Assembly: GCA_021820645.1 (NCBI GenBank)
Contig: JAKADJ010000003.1
Span: 1-34,627, forward strand
Length of the DNA: 34,627 nucleotides
Reading direction: 5' to 3'
From: Bacillota bacterium
GTDB lineage: Bacteria > Bacillota_E > Sulfobacillia > Sulfobacillales > Sulfobacillaceae
The translations under genes were made by a program, and so were the position numbers. The first letter of the stretch is position 1; every line of letters starts with the position of its first letter. Under the pieces are notes generated by a model. It was not told the DNA's origin. It made no database searches and saw nothing but the letters and a program-made list of their open reading frames with translations. Positions 12,811-21,169 of this stretch are shown in pieces.

Positions 12811-14745
12811 GTGAACGAAGCACGAAAGGTCACCTGGCGCGCACTCACTATGTTTGGTTTGATCCTAATCGCCTTTTTAGTGGTGGGATATCGTTTTTGG
12901 TATTTACAGATTAAGCAATCCGCTCACTACCAGGCCATGGCACGTCAGGATACTTTGCGGAAACTGCCGGTACCGGCTCCGCGGGGCAATATTGTGACGA
13001 GTGATGGAGTGGTGGTGGCAACTTCTCAACCCTCATGGACTTTGTACTATCTCCCTATTAGCCAGCAACCGACGATGCCGACCAGCGAAGTGAAAACTCT
13101 GGCCGGATATCTGAAGGTGTCAGAAAAGCAGTTGGCCCAACAAATAAAAACACAAGAAGCGCGCGCTTACTCGTATCAACCGGTGGCGATCGTATCGGGT
13201 CTTACTGCGCAGCAGATGACCACCGTAGAAGAGAATCGAGCCAATTTGCCCAACACCCGGCTACAGCCGGTGGCCGTACGGTCATACCCCTATAACAGCG
13301 TGATGGGGAACATTTTGGGATACACGTCACCCATTAGTGCGAAGCAGTTGAAAATGCCGCAATTTCAGGGCTATTCACAGACCGCGGTTGTAGGCTCTGC
13401 GGGGCTTGAACAAGAATATCAGTCTTATTTGCGGGGGCACTCGGGTGGCCAATTTGCTGAAGTCAATCGACAAGGGCAGTTAGTAAGATTGTTGGGCCAG
13501 ACGGTGCCGACCCCTGGCGACACCTTACATTTGACTATAAATTGGAAGCTTGAACAAACTGCCACCAGCGCCCTAGCCTATACCATGAAGGCCATGCGCC
13601 ATGCAACGGCACCGTTGGCCCATAGTACTGGAGCCATTCAAGGTGCAGTGGTAGCTTTAGACCCAAACAATGGCAATGTGCTAGCGATGGCTAGTTTGCC
13701 CTCCTATAATCCCAATAAATTGTTACCCAATTCGACAACGCGGAACTCTTACTTCACCCAACTTTTGAAGAACCCGATGAGTCCCTTTAACGTGTTGCCG
13801 GTATCGGGACTATTTGCGCCGGGATCCGTGTTTAAACCCCTAATGGCGGTAGCGGCGTTGGCCACGGGTGTGGTGACTCCAACCACGCAAATCTTTGACC
13901 CTGGATACTTTCCAAAAGACCATGCGTTTACCAACTGGTATGCGCCGGGATTTGGGTGGTTAAACATTGAGCAGGCCATTGGTTTGTCAGACGACGTGTT
14001 TTTCTACACGTTAGGGTATGACATGGGTATTCAGACCATGGATAAATGGATGCAGAAGTTCCTGCTAAATAAGCCTACGGGAATTGACCTACCCGGCGAG
14101 GCCACCAGTCTTATCCCGTCCCCGGCCCTTTTGATGCAAGAAAGCCATGTGCCGTGGACCTGGGGGTGGAACCTTAATACGGTGATTGGTCAGGGGATTG
14201 GGCAATACTCGATGATTGCGTTGGCGCGTGCGGACGCAGCCATCGCCAATGGGGGAACCCTGTATCAGCCGCATATGGTGTCGTCGATCACCACCGCTAC
14301 AGGGAAGCTGGTGAAGACGATTCATCCCGTGGTTCAAGGGAGGCTCAATGTCCCGTATTCGGTGATCCACACGGTACATGTTGGGATGGAGATGTCGGCT
14401 CAGGATCCCTCTATTGCGAAGGGGGTATCCGGTACGGGGTATGGGGCATTGGCTGGGCTTCCGGTTCCGGTCGCCTCGAAGACTGGCACCTCACAGGTCA
14501 TTACTCAAAATAGCTATAATGCATATTTCTTGACCTATGGGCCGATGCCGCACCCGTCGATTTTGATTTTGGTTTACATTCGCGAGGGCAATTGGGGTGC
14601 GGATTCGGGATTTGTCGCGCGGGCGATTTATGATCAATACTTCAAGATCAAAGACCCCAAGGCGCAGGCAGTCTTCGATGGAGCCTATGGGCTCAATTGG
14701 AAGTGGCCCTTTGGATACACGCCACCAGCCCCAGCGCACCCCTGA
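12811..14745 (+). CDS. class B penicillin-binding protein, PBP2/MrdA type
   Basis: This D,D-transpeptidase cross-links peptidoglycan. It has 644 residues: an N-terminal membrane anchor (about 14-33), a PBP dimerisation domain (APRGNIVTSDGVVVA starts it) and the transpeptidase domain. Active-site motifs are seen: S339-V-F-K in APGSVFKPL, S393-D-D in IGLSDDVFFYTLGYDMGI and K557-T-G-T. The SxD second motif and the DKWMQKFLLNKPTGIDLPGE stretch point to the elongation-type PBP2 (MrdA) rather than FtsI. I chose GTG 12811 because it leaves a normal short cytoplasmic tail; its AAGGGAG is 13 bases away, a little far. The frame stays open to TTG 12763. No rodA or mre gene is adjacent. Confidence 0.9.
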   Translation: MNEARKVTWRALTMFGLILIAFLVVGYRFWYLQIKQSAHYQAMARQDTLRKLPVPAPRGNIVTSDGVVVATSQPSWTLYYLPISQQPTMPTSEVKTLAGYLKVSEKQLAQQIKTQEARAYSYQPVAIVSGLTAQQMTTVEENRANLPNTRLQPVAVRSYPYNSVMGNILGYTSPISAKQLKMPQFQGYSQTAVVGSAGLEQEYQSYLRGHSGGQFAEVNRQGQLVRLLGQTVPTPGDTLHLTINWKLEQTATSALAYTMKAMRHATAPLAHSTGAIQGAVVALDPNNGNVLAMASLPSYNPNKLLPNSTTRNSYFTQLLKNPMSPFNVLPVSGLFAPGSVFKPLMAVAALATGVVTPTTQIFDPGYFPKDHAFTNWYAPGFGWLNIEQAIGLSDDVFFYTLGYDMGIQTMDKWMQKFLLNKPTGIDLPGEATSLIPSPALLMQESHVPWTWGWNLNTVIGQGIGQYSMIALARADAAIANGGTLYQPHMVSSITTATGKLVKTIHPVVQGRLNVPYSVIHTVHVGMEMSAQDPSIAKGVSGTGYGALAGLPVPVASKTGTSQVITQNSYNAYFLTYGPMPHPSILILVYIREGNWGADSGFVARAIYDQYFKIKDPKAQAVFDGAYGLNWKWPFGYTPPAPAHP

Positions 14746-14751
14746 GGAGGA

Positions 14752-15189
14752 TTATGATAGCATTGTAGACACTCGCCTTCGGAACTCATCGGGCCAGGGC
14801 ATACTTTGATTCGTCTCGGAATTGATCAGGACGACGGTAGAGGTGCTTTCGGCAATGACGGATTCCGGATTGCCACGAAGGACGGCCATGTGCATTAAAT
14901 CTAAACTGGATCGGCCAATGCGCTTGGCCGCACTATAGATCGTCAGCGTTTGTCGGAAAAAGGCAGGCTTCCGATACATTAAGCACTGCTGCGCTAACAC
15001 TAACGTATGGTCGTCGGCCCACCAGTGAAATTGGGGTCCGGACAGCGACTCGAGAAAGGCAGTACGAGCTTCTTCAAAGTAGATCGCATAGGACGCTTGA
15101 CTGACGTGTTGGTTGGCATCGGTTTCGCAAAACCTCACGCGAATATCCGTCTCGTGGTGGTAGCCAACCTGGTTAATTTCCATACGCAT
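14752..15189 (-). CDS. hot-dog-fold acyl-CoA thioesterase (4HBT/YbgC-like)
   Basis: The protein has about 145 residues. It begins with the beta strand and loop ETDIRVRFCETDANQHVSQ and the long helix YAIYFEEARTAFLES, the pattern of 4-hydroxybenzoyl-CoA/YbgC-type thioesterases, where the Asp in the first loop is catalytic. Such enzymes hydrolyse acyl-CoA or acyl-ACP thioesters. The acyl group is not predictable. ATG 15189 lies just behind GGGGG; ATG 15183 is equally possible. The frame opens further to 15246, but no ribosome-binding site supports that. It is convergent with the PBP gene, six bases from its stop. Confidence 0.83.
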   Translation of the reverse strand: MRMEINQVGYHHETDIRVRFCETDANQHVSQASYAIYFEEARTAFLESLSGPQFHWWADDHTLVLAQQCLMYRKPAFFRQTLTIYSAAKRIGRSSLDLMHMAVLRGNPESVIAESTSTVVLINSETNQSMPWPDEFRRRVSTMLS

Positions 15190-15303
15190 AGATCCCCCTA
15201 GGTGTGTGACAGATAACCTCATAGTACTACGAGTCGGGGTTTCCACGAAATGTCACGGGATGGAGCCTGCGTGGTGTATCGTTCAACCCCATGCATAATG
15301 ACT

Positions 15304-15996
15304 TTAGAGTGGCACGTGTTGCATCTGAAGCAAATGGTCAATGAGTTTGGGTAGATCCCAATAGTCCGATAGTATGTGATTCGGTAGGACTAGAGCCGGA
15401 GACAGGGGATCAAACCGGTCTTCGGGACGCCAGTCAGTCTGGTACAAGACGCTGGTCACATGGGCCCGGTGCGCCACTAATACGTCGTGGTTGACCCGAT
15501 CCCCGATATGGCAGAGGATCGGGCCGTCAAAAGCCGTGAATACGCGGGGATCGGGTTTGCAACGCGTGTTCTCATTAGTGGTAACAATGGTGTCGAACGT
15601 CTTGTGCCAGCCTAGACTTTGTATAAATGGCAACTGGTTCACGGCGAGACCATTGGTGACAATCCCTAGTCGGACTGGATAGTCCTGGAGCACTGAGAGC
15701 ATCCACAATACTCCTGGTAGACTAAGCGACGCCACATGATGCCACGCAAACATTCCGGGTTGAGGAGGCTTTTTACCCCATACCCGTTGGATAATATCTT
15801 CCCAATCATACGCTTCAACCCACCGCCCTTGTGCCCAACGCTTTTGGCCCTCATTCACCACAGGCTGCCAAAACTGCGGCCACTTCAAGTGGTGTCGGGC
15901 ACTCTCCTGTTGAATCCAGGGGAACAACGTTAAACGCCAGTAAGGGTTCTTTAACAGGGTGCCGTCTAGGTCGAAGGTTATCCACGGCTTTGGCAT
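15304..15996 (-). CDS. HAD-superfamily hydrolase (subfamily IA)
   Basis: The 230-residue protein is a phosphatase of the haloacid dehalogenase fold. Motif I is FDLDGTLL (residues 8-15, nucleophile D9 and general acid D11), motif II lies in LGIVTNG, motif III is the Lys of NTRCKPDPRVF, and motif IV is CHIGDRVNHDVLVA. A helical cap of about 80 residues lies between motifs I and II, as in YjjG/phosphoglycolate-phosphatase relatives. GGGGGG lies eight to ten bases before ATG 15996. The substrate is unknown. It is divergent from the aspartokinase gene. Confidence 0.87.
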   Translation of the reverse strand: MPKPWITFDLDGTLLKNPYWRLTLFPWIQQESARHHLKWPQFWQPVVNEGQKRWAQGRWVEAYDWEDIIQRVWGKKPPQPGMFAWHHVASLSLPGVLWMLSVLQDYPVRLGIVTNGLAVNQLPFIQSLGWHKTFDTIVTTNENTRCKPDPRVFTAFDGPILCHIGDRVNHDVLVAHRAHVTSVLYQTDWRPEDRFDPLSPALVLPNHILSDYWDLPKLIDHLLQMQHVPL

Positions 15997-16112
15997 AAGA
16001 GTCGCCCCCCTTCCACAAATTACAATAAAATTGGCTCGTTATTGTTCAGCGTTTCACATGGCATTTGGTATCATAGTCGGATATACATGCGCCGCGAAAG
16101 AGGTTGATTTGG

Positions 16113-17351
16113 ATGTTACTGGTACAAAAGTTCGGCGGGAGTTCCGTGGCCACACCATCTCATATTGCCGAAGTCGCGAAGAAAATTCAACAGGTGCTGG
16201 ATCGCGGGGATCAGGTGGTCGTGGTGGTATCGGCCATGGGGGACAGCACCGATCACTTGGTGAGTTTGGCTGAAGCATTGGTGGAGATTCCTTCGGGCCG
16301 AGAGATGGACGCCCTATTATCCACGGGGGAACTCGTGACCACCGCGCTGCTGGCGATGACGCTGGAGCAAATGAAAATCCCTGCCCGATCTTTTTCAGGG
16401 GCTCAGGCAGGGATCCACACCTCTTATGACTTTGGTCGAGCACGGATTGAATCGATTGATCCTACTCCGTTACGACAGGCTTTGGCCGTAGGGATTACGC
16501 CAGTCGTCGCCGGATTTCAGGGGGTGACCGCCGGTGGGGATGTGGCGACTTTGGGTCGCGGGGGGTCGGATTTGAGCGCCATTGCCCTGGCCGGCGCATT
16601 AAACGCGGATCGTTGTGAGATATACTCCGATGTTCCGGGAGTCTTTACCGCCGATCCCCGAATCGTTCCCGATGCGGTTCCATTGAGCCGACTGAGTTAT
16701 GATGAGATGTTGGAACTGGCGAGTCAAGGGGCACAGGTTTTGCAGACCCAGGCGGTGCTGTATGCCAAGGGAAACCAGGTGGTAATTCATGCGCGCTCGA
16801 CATTTGAGAATGACCCCGGAACCCAAATTGAAGCGGAACCGGTGATACCGGTAAAGCCCGCGGTCACGGCGGTGGCCATCAATCGTCACGTCGCGAAGGT
16901 GGGTCTTCTGGGGGTACCAGATTCACCGGGCGTGGCCGCTTTGTTATTTTCGGCGTTGGCAGAGCACGGAATTAACATTGAGCTCGTGATTCAGTCGGTC
17001 TCGCACGATAAGCTGAACGACATTGCGTTTACCATCGATGAGCAAGATGTGTCGCGGGCGCGACCCATCGTAGAGCAATGCCTCGCGATGTTACGTGGGC
17101 AGGCCGTGGTGATTGATGACCGTGTCGCGAAGATTTCGGCGATTGGTTCGGGAATGCTCGGGCAGCCTGGCGTTGCCGCGCGCGTATTTAAAGCGTTGGC
17201 TGATGCGGACATCAATATTCAAATGATTGGTACCTCGGAAATTAAAATCTCTTGTATCGTTGCGCGGCAAGACTCCGAGAAAGGACTGGCCCAGATTCAC
17301 GACGCATTCGGCTTAAATGGGATCGTCGACGTGGTCGAAGATCCCCGATAG
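16113..17351 (+). CDS. lysC: aspartate kinase
   Basis: This enzyme phosphorylates L-aspartate, the first step to lysine, threonine, methionine and diaminopimelate (a cell-wall and spore component). The 412-residue protein starts MLLVQKFGGSSVATPSHI, with the KFGGSSV nucleotide-binding motif at 6-12. Further marks are STGELVTTALLAM, GRGGSDLSAIALAGAL and YSDVPGVFTADPRIV. Two ACT domains follow (about 265 onward), the usual site of amino-acid feedback, with SVSHDKLNDIAFTI and IGTSEIKISCIV. AAAGAGG lies nine bases before ATG 16113. No asd or dap gene adjoins it. Confidence 0.95.
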   Translation: MLLVQKFGGSSVATPSHIAEVAKKIQQVLDRGDQVVVVVSAMGDSTDHLVSLAEALVEIPSGREMDALLSTGELVTTALLAMTLEQMKIPARSFSGAQAGIHTSYDFGRARIESIDPTPLRQALAVGITPVVAGFQGVTAGGDVATLGRGGSDLSAIALAGALNADRCEIYSDVPGVFTADPRIVPDAVPLSRLSYDEMLELASQGAQVLQTQAVLYAKGNQVVIHARSTFENDPGTQIEAEPVIPVKPAVTAVAINRHVAKVGLLGVPDSPGVAALLFSALAEHGINIELVIQSVSHDKLNDIAFTIDEQDVSRARPIVEQCLAMLRGQAVVIDDRVAKISAIGSGMLGQPGVAARVFKALADADINIQMIGTSEIKISCIVARQDSEKGLAQIHDAFGLNGIVDVVEDPR

Positions 17352-17567
17352 ACGATCCGCCCTCATGACATGCGGACGAGGATGTTCTCTTCGTCGGACA
17401 TGGCGCTCCAACCCTTCAGTAGGGCGAAATCAATTTGCGTCCCAGGCCTGAGCACCAAAAGTCCTCGGAGCAATAACGAGCCAACGAGCCATTTTGATGC
17501 GGGATATCTTAGGCACATTACTGAGCCTGGGATCGCTGTTGTTGAGGATTAATAGGGGGTCTGAACA

Positions 17568-18236
17568 TTACCCGTCGACCCACTCGTCAAGGATGGAGGC
17601 TGATCGTGACACGCCGAGTCGCGTGGCACCGGCCTCAATCATGGCTCTTGCTTCGGCCAGAGTGCGGATTCCGCCGGACGCTTTAACCCCTACGTGGGCG
17701 GGTGCTACCCGGCGCATTATCTGCACCGCTTCGATGCTGGCTCCCGGTGCACCAAACCCGGTTGAAGTCTTCACCATATCGGCGCCGGCCTGGACTGCGA
17801 GCTCTGTCCCGCGCTGCACTTGAAGGGGTGTCAGCCATCCGGTCTCTAAGATGACTTTGAGGGTAATGTGAGGACCGAGCGCAGATTTTATTGCAGTAAT
17901 TTCACCAGCGACGGGGGCTTGTGCACCTCCTAAAAACAGTCCAAGGTTCCACACCATATCAATTTCATCAGCCCCATCACGGACAGCCTCGGTGGCTTCG
18001 GCGATCTTGGCATGAGAGCTGGCCTGTCCCAAAGGGAAGCCTATAGTGGCTGCAAGGTGCATCGTATTGTGAGCGCCTAACTGTTCTTTGGCCCATCGGA
18101 CATATCCACTGTTAACGCAAATAGCACCCACGTGAAGTCGTAATCCTTCTTGAACCAGCGTCGCCACATCTTCCGGGGTGGCTTTAGGGTCTAAAAGGGT
18201 ATGGTCCATCATCTGAGCGAGTTCCAATTTGGTCAT
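17568..18236 (-). CDS. deoC: deoxyribose-phosphate aldolase
   Basis: DeoC cleaves 2-deoxyribose-5-phosphate to glyceraldehyde-3-phosphate and acetaldehyde in deoxynucleoside salvage. The 222-residue TIM barrel shows MMDHTLLDP at the N-terminus, D93 in ADEIDMVWN, the Schiff-base Lys K156 in VKTSTGFG and the second active Lys K185 in VKASGGIR. All three are at the expected places. The start is ATG 18236, behind GGAGG at seven bases; the frame opens to 18263 without support. No other deo gene (deoD, pdp, nupC) is adjacent. Confidence 0.95.
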   Translation of the reverse strand: MTKLELAQMMDHTLLDPKATPEDVATLVQEGLRLHVGAICVNSGYVRWAKEQLGAHNTMHLAATIGFPLGQASSHAKIAEATEAVRDGADEIDMVWNLGLFLGGAQAPVAGEITAIKSALGPHITLKVILETGWLTPLQVQRGTELAVQAGADMVKTSTGFGAPGASIEAVQIMRRVAPAHVGVKASGGIRTLAEARAMIEAGATRLGVSRSASILDEWVDG

Positions 18237-18319
18237 GACCAACCTCCACAGTCTTCGTAGCACAAGCTTCCGAATAATATAAATCTCCGTCTAAGCATAA
18301 ACGACCGCTTCGCGGAAGT

Positions 18320-18354
18320 CACGTAGGGACAGCGGGAGCGTCGAGACCTACGTG
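18320..18354 (+). repeat. 8-bp inverted repeat at the IS3 relic end
   Basis: CACGTAGG (18320-18327) and CCTACGTG (18347-18354) are exact inverse copies, 19 bases apart, and lie 26 bases before the transposase OrfA start. The placement fits the terminal region of an IS3-family element. The CGTAGGG heptamer also occurs at 9792-9798, beside the other transposase relic. Confidence 0.45.
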
Positions 18355-18380
18355 GGGCCCCGAGATTCTCATTATTGACC

Positions 18381-18587
18381 ATGAGCAAACAATACGATAC
18401 CGAGTGTAAGGTACAGGCGGTCCGGGTAGCCACTGAATCGAACAAACCCGTGGCGCAGATCGCCGGCGAGTTGGGGATCCCGTCGCGTACCTTACCGGGC
18501 TGGATTAAGGCCACGCGACAGGACCCACATCAGGCCTTTATTGGCAGTGGGCGATTACGACCGGCGGCTCGTGAGGTCCCAGTTTGA
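18381..18587 (+). pseudogene. IS3-family transposase OrfA, truncated
   Basis: The translation begins MSKQYDTECKVQAVRVATES, followed by KPVAQIAGELGIPSRTLPGWIK, the N-terminal HTH_Tnp_1 domain of IS3-family OrfA, and reaches the conserved GSGRLRPA. The intact protein would continue with a leucine-zipper helix. Here the frame ends after another six residues (AREVPV) where the sequence runs into the neighbouring acetyltransferase gene. No OrfB follows. There is no ribosome-binding site before ATG 18381. This is a dead fragment of about 68 codons. Confidence 0.8.
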
Positions 18588-19115
18588 TGCCAACATGCCA
18601 TACACTATATGGTCAACGAAATGGTCATACAACCATTCATACTCAGGCAAACACCCTTCCGCTATGAAACCTAATCGTTCTGGTATGGCTCTGCTCTTGT
18701 GGTTTTGTTCAGCCGCTAAAATCTCCACTCGATTGAGTTTGTATTCCTTGAAAGCTATATCCACCAGTGCCTGAGTCGCCTGAGTCATGATTCCATGACC
18801 CTGAAAGCCTTCTGCAAGCCAATATCCAATGCTTGTCCTACGATTAGACCAATCAATTGCATGGAAGCCAATGCAACCAACCAATTGGTTGTGGAACCAT
18901 ATCCCGGCCTGGAACCCATTGTTAGAAGCGTATTGATTCATGCTGATCTCAATAAATGATTTCGAGTCATCTACTGATTTTGTTCTTCCATCGACCCAAG
19001 GTAACCATTCTCTCAAGTATTTTCTGCAGCCATCCGTTATATCGAATAAGTCGTCCGCATCATTAGGCTCTAACAATTTCAGATAGATATCATCGTGGAT
19101 TCGATGTGAAAACAT
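18555..19115 (-). CDS. GNAT-family N-acetyltransferase (RimJ/RimL type)
   Basis: The protein has 186 residues. It matches the RimJ/RimL/YdaF group, which acetylates N-terminal amines of proteins or small amines: IYLKLLEPNDADDLFDI at the N-terminus, VGCIGFHAIDWSNRRTSIGYWL, the acetyl-CoA loop GFQGHGIMTQATQAL (Q/R-x-x-G-x-G/A type) and NHKSRAIPERLGFIAEG. ATG 19115 follows GGAGG by seven bases. The gene is clearly more AT-rich than all its neighbours, a sign of transfer. Its last codons (about LTSRRS) lie on the antisense strand of the IS3 OrfA relic, so the original C-terminus may have been replaced by IS sequence. Confidence 0.85.
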   Translation of the reverse strand: MFSHRIHDDIYLKLLEPNDADDLFDITDGCRKYLREWLPWVDGRTKSVDDSKSFIEISMNQYASNNGFQAGIWFHNQLVGCIGFHAIDWSNRRTSIGYWLAEGFQGHGIMTQATQALVDIAFKEYKLNRVEILAAEQNHKSRAIPERLGFIAEGCLPEYEWLYDHFVDHIVYGMLASNWDLTSRRS

Positions 19116-19330
19116 GAGCATCCCTCCAGAGGTATTCCCGTTATCCTACCAACTAAAATGTCGCTGTTCCTGCGTTAAACGGCCCTTGAGCACCGTAATA
19201 GTCCCGGTTCCAGAATACATCAATACTACTCTGTGCGGGATGACCGGACGGAGACTCGCCTCACACGACCGTTCCCATCAATCACATAATCCGGTTGGCA
19301 TTCACGTGACGGTCCGATTCGATTCATCAG

Positions 19331-19403
19331 GCGAGAAGGCCCGGGGAATCGCACCTCGAGGTTCTCCCAGAACCGGACGTGAACCTCTCAGCTCATCCGG
19401 CTC
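19331..19403 (-). ncRNA. group II intron domains V and VI (3' end relic)
   Basis: On the minus strand, 19403 to 19370 is a 34-base hairpin that starts GAGCCGGATGAG and ends CACGTCCGGTTC. It has the size of a group II domain V, with the AGC catalytic triad at its base and a two-base bulge on the 3' side. Directly after it, 19369-19331 folds as a second stem (GAGAA with TTCTC at its base), as domain VI should. The maturase fragment lies immediately upstream in the same orientation. The intron 3' splice site should fall near 19330. Domains I-III are not present. Confidence 0.65.
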
Positions 19404-19870
19404 CCGTACCGACCCGCTACCGGGAGTCGTCCGTGTTGCCAGGGTACGAACAAGCCTGGGTCACGATGCCTGACAGGGGCAAGCCAATGCTCGGTCCGAC
19501 GCGTATGGACGCGCCATTTCTTGTCCTTCCATTCCACCCCGCGCACCAACATGCGATCCAGATGGCGGAGGACTGAATACAGGGCTGATGGGTAACACCG
19601 GCCGTAATACTGCATCCAGCCCCGCACAATTGGATTGACCATGCGGGCAAAATCCCTGGTCTCGGTTTCGATGACGTCTCTATCCTTTCGACACCGCGTC
19701 ACGCTCACGACCAGCGATTGTGAGCCTAGCCGCTGACGGTGGTTTGAAATCTTTCCCTGCAAGGCGATGTCGAGGAGCCGCCCCTCATCTCTCGCATAGT
19801 TCGGCCACGGCCTGTTCCCACGCCGTGCGCCTTCGCAGCACACCATCATCCACCTACCCAATACTTTCAT
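19388..19870 (-). pseudogene. group II intron reverse transcriptase/maturase, C-terminal fragment
   Basis: From about residue 80 the frame reads ARMVNPIVRGWMQYYGRCY, SALYSVLRHLDRMLVRGVEW and HTRRTEHWLAPVRHRDPGLF, the GIIM maturase-specific domain of bacterial group II intron proteins. The reverse-transcriptase palm and fingers are absent, and the first 70 or so residues do not match the family, so the 5' part has been lost or rearranged. The frame ends inside domain V. It is immobile by itself. It lies between the AT-rich acetyltransferase gene and the aminotransferase gene. Confidence 0.82.
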
Positions 19871-19981
19871 ATCTCAAAATTCGGTTGAAGTCGGCATAAT
19901 GGCTCATTTTGTTGCAATAACTAAGGTCCAATGGTACGGTGATGCTACTAAATTATTGTGTGATGCATAGGGGGACGGTTT

Positions 19982-21154
19982 GTGGAAGCATTAGATATCC
20001 AACCACGACTTTTATTAGGACCGGGGCCCTCCCCGGTCCCTTACTCGGTCCGCCGTGCGCTTTCCGAGCCTGTCGTGGGACATATGGATCCCCAATTCCT
20101 GGCCATCGTGGATCATATTCAATCCATGTTGCGACAAGTGTTTGGCACCAGCAATCGATTAACCCTACCGGTATCAGGAACAGGTAGCGCGGGCATGGAA
20201 ACGGCCATCGTGAATTTTGTCGAACCAGGAGATACGGTCATCGTAGTGGTGGCAGGGGTGTTTGGACGCCGTATTGTGGAAGCGGTCGAAAAAGTTGGTG
20301 GTCATGTGGTGTGTCTTGAAGTGCCGATGGGAGAGGCTGCCACGATCGGCGATTTGCAACATCTCCTCGACCATCATCCTAAGACACGTCTAGTCGCCGT
20401 GGTCATGGCGGAAACATCGACCGGGGTACTCCAGCCATTGGCGGGCTGGGCCGAACTGGTTCACGATCGGGGAGCGCTACTTTTGGTGGACGCCGTCACG
20501 GCGTTAGGGGGCATGCCTGTCGATGTGGATCGCAACGGGTTCGATGTGGTGTTTTCTGGCACCCAAAAATGTTTGTCGGCACCGCCTGGACTGAGCCCGT
20601 TCACGGCATCCGATCGTGCTTTGGATCGGCTGGATAGCCGAAGAGCTTCGGTTCCTAGTTGGTATCTTGACCTCAATGCGTTTCGCCAATATTGGGGGAA
20701 TAAACGGGTTTATCATCATACGGCTCCGATATCGATGTTATACGGCCTTTATGAGGCTTTACGCCTGGTGCTGAGAGAAGGCCTCGATGCACGGTACACG
20801 CGCCATCGCCAAGTTGCCGGCGCGTTATGGGCAGGACTTGAGGCGATGGGGATGGAACTCTTGGTGGATCCATCGATCCGATTGCCGTCCGTGACGACGG
20901 TAAAAATTCCTGATGGAGTCGATGACATGCGGTTGCGCCAGCATCTGTTGGAGCAAGACCACATTGAAATTGCCGGAGGCTTACACAGTCTATCTGGTAA
21001 GATATGGCGAATTGGGGTTATGGGCCACGGAGCCCGATTATCCAATATGATAGAGTTATTGGTGGCCTTAAGACGCGGTATGGCCGACCAGGGTCGGCAG
21101 GTTTCGTCTGGAGTGGAGGCCGCTGAGGCTATTTATAATAGAGGCAACAGGTGA
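19982..21154 (+). CDS. class V aminotransferase (alanine/serine-glyoxylate type)
   Basis: The protein has 390 residues. LLLGPGPSPVPYSVRRALSE at the start, VSGTGSAGMET, the cofactor Asp in LLVDAVTALGG and the Schiff-base Lys K196 in FSGTQKCLSAPPGLSP place it with the alanine/serine-glyoxylate and serine-pyruvate aminotransferases. It probably transfers an amino group to glyoxylate or pyruvate, with a role in photorespiration-like glyoxylate removal or serine metabolism. The amino donor is not predictable. Start GTG 19982 follows GGGGGA. The two genes behind it (manC, galU) are in the same direction with gaps of 15 and 29 bases, so all three may be cotranscribed although functionally unrelated. 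Confidence 0.9.
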   Translation: MEALDIQPRLLLGPGPSPVPYSVRRALSEPVVGHMDPQFLAIVDHIQSMLRQVFGTSNRLTLPVSGTGSAGMETAIVNFVEPGDTVIVVVAGVFGRRIVEAVEKVGGHVVCLEVPMGEAATIGDLQHLLDHHPKTRLVAVVMAETSTGVLQPLAGWAELVHDRGALLLVDAVTALGGMPVDVDRNGFDVVFSGTQKCLSAPPGLSPFTASDRALDRLDSRRASVPSWYLDLNAFRQYWGNKRVYHHTAPISMLYGLYEALRLVLREGLDARYTRHRQVAGALWAGLEAMGMELLVDPSIRLPSVTTVKIPDGVDDMRLRQHLLEQDHIEIAGGLHSLSGKIWRIGVMGHGARLSNMIELLVALRRGMADQGRQVSSGVEAAEAIYNRGNR

Positions 21155-21169
21155 GGAGTTAAGCTGCCC

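Noticed and set aside
19114..19473. 119-codon plus-strand ORF across the intron domains
   Set aside because: It is antisense to the structured domains V and VI and the maturase end, with no known motif.
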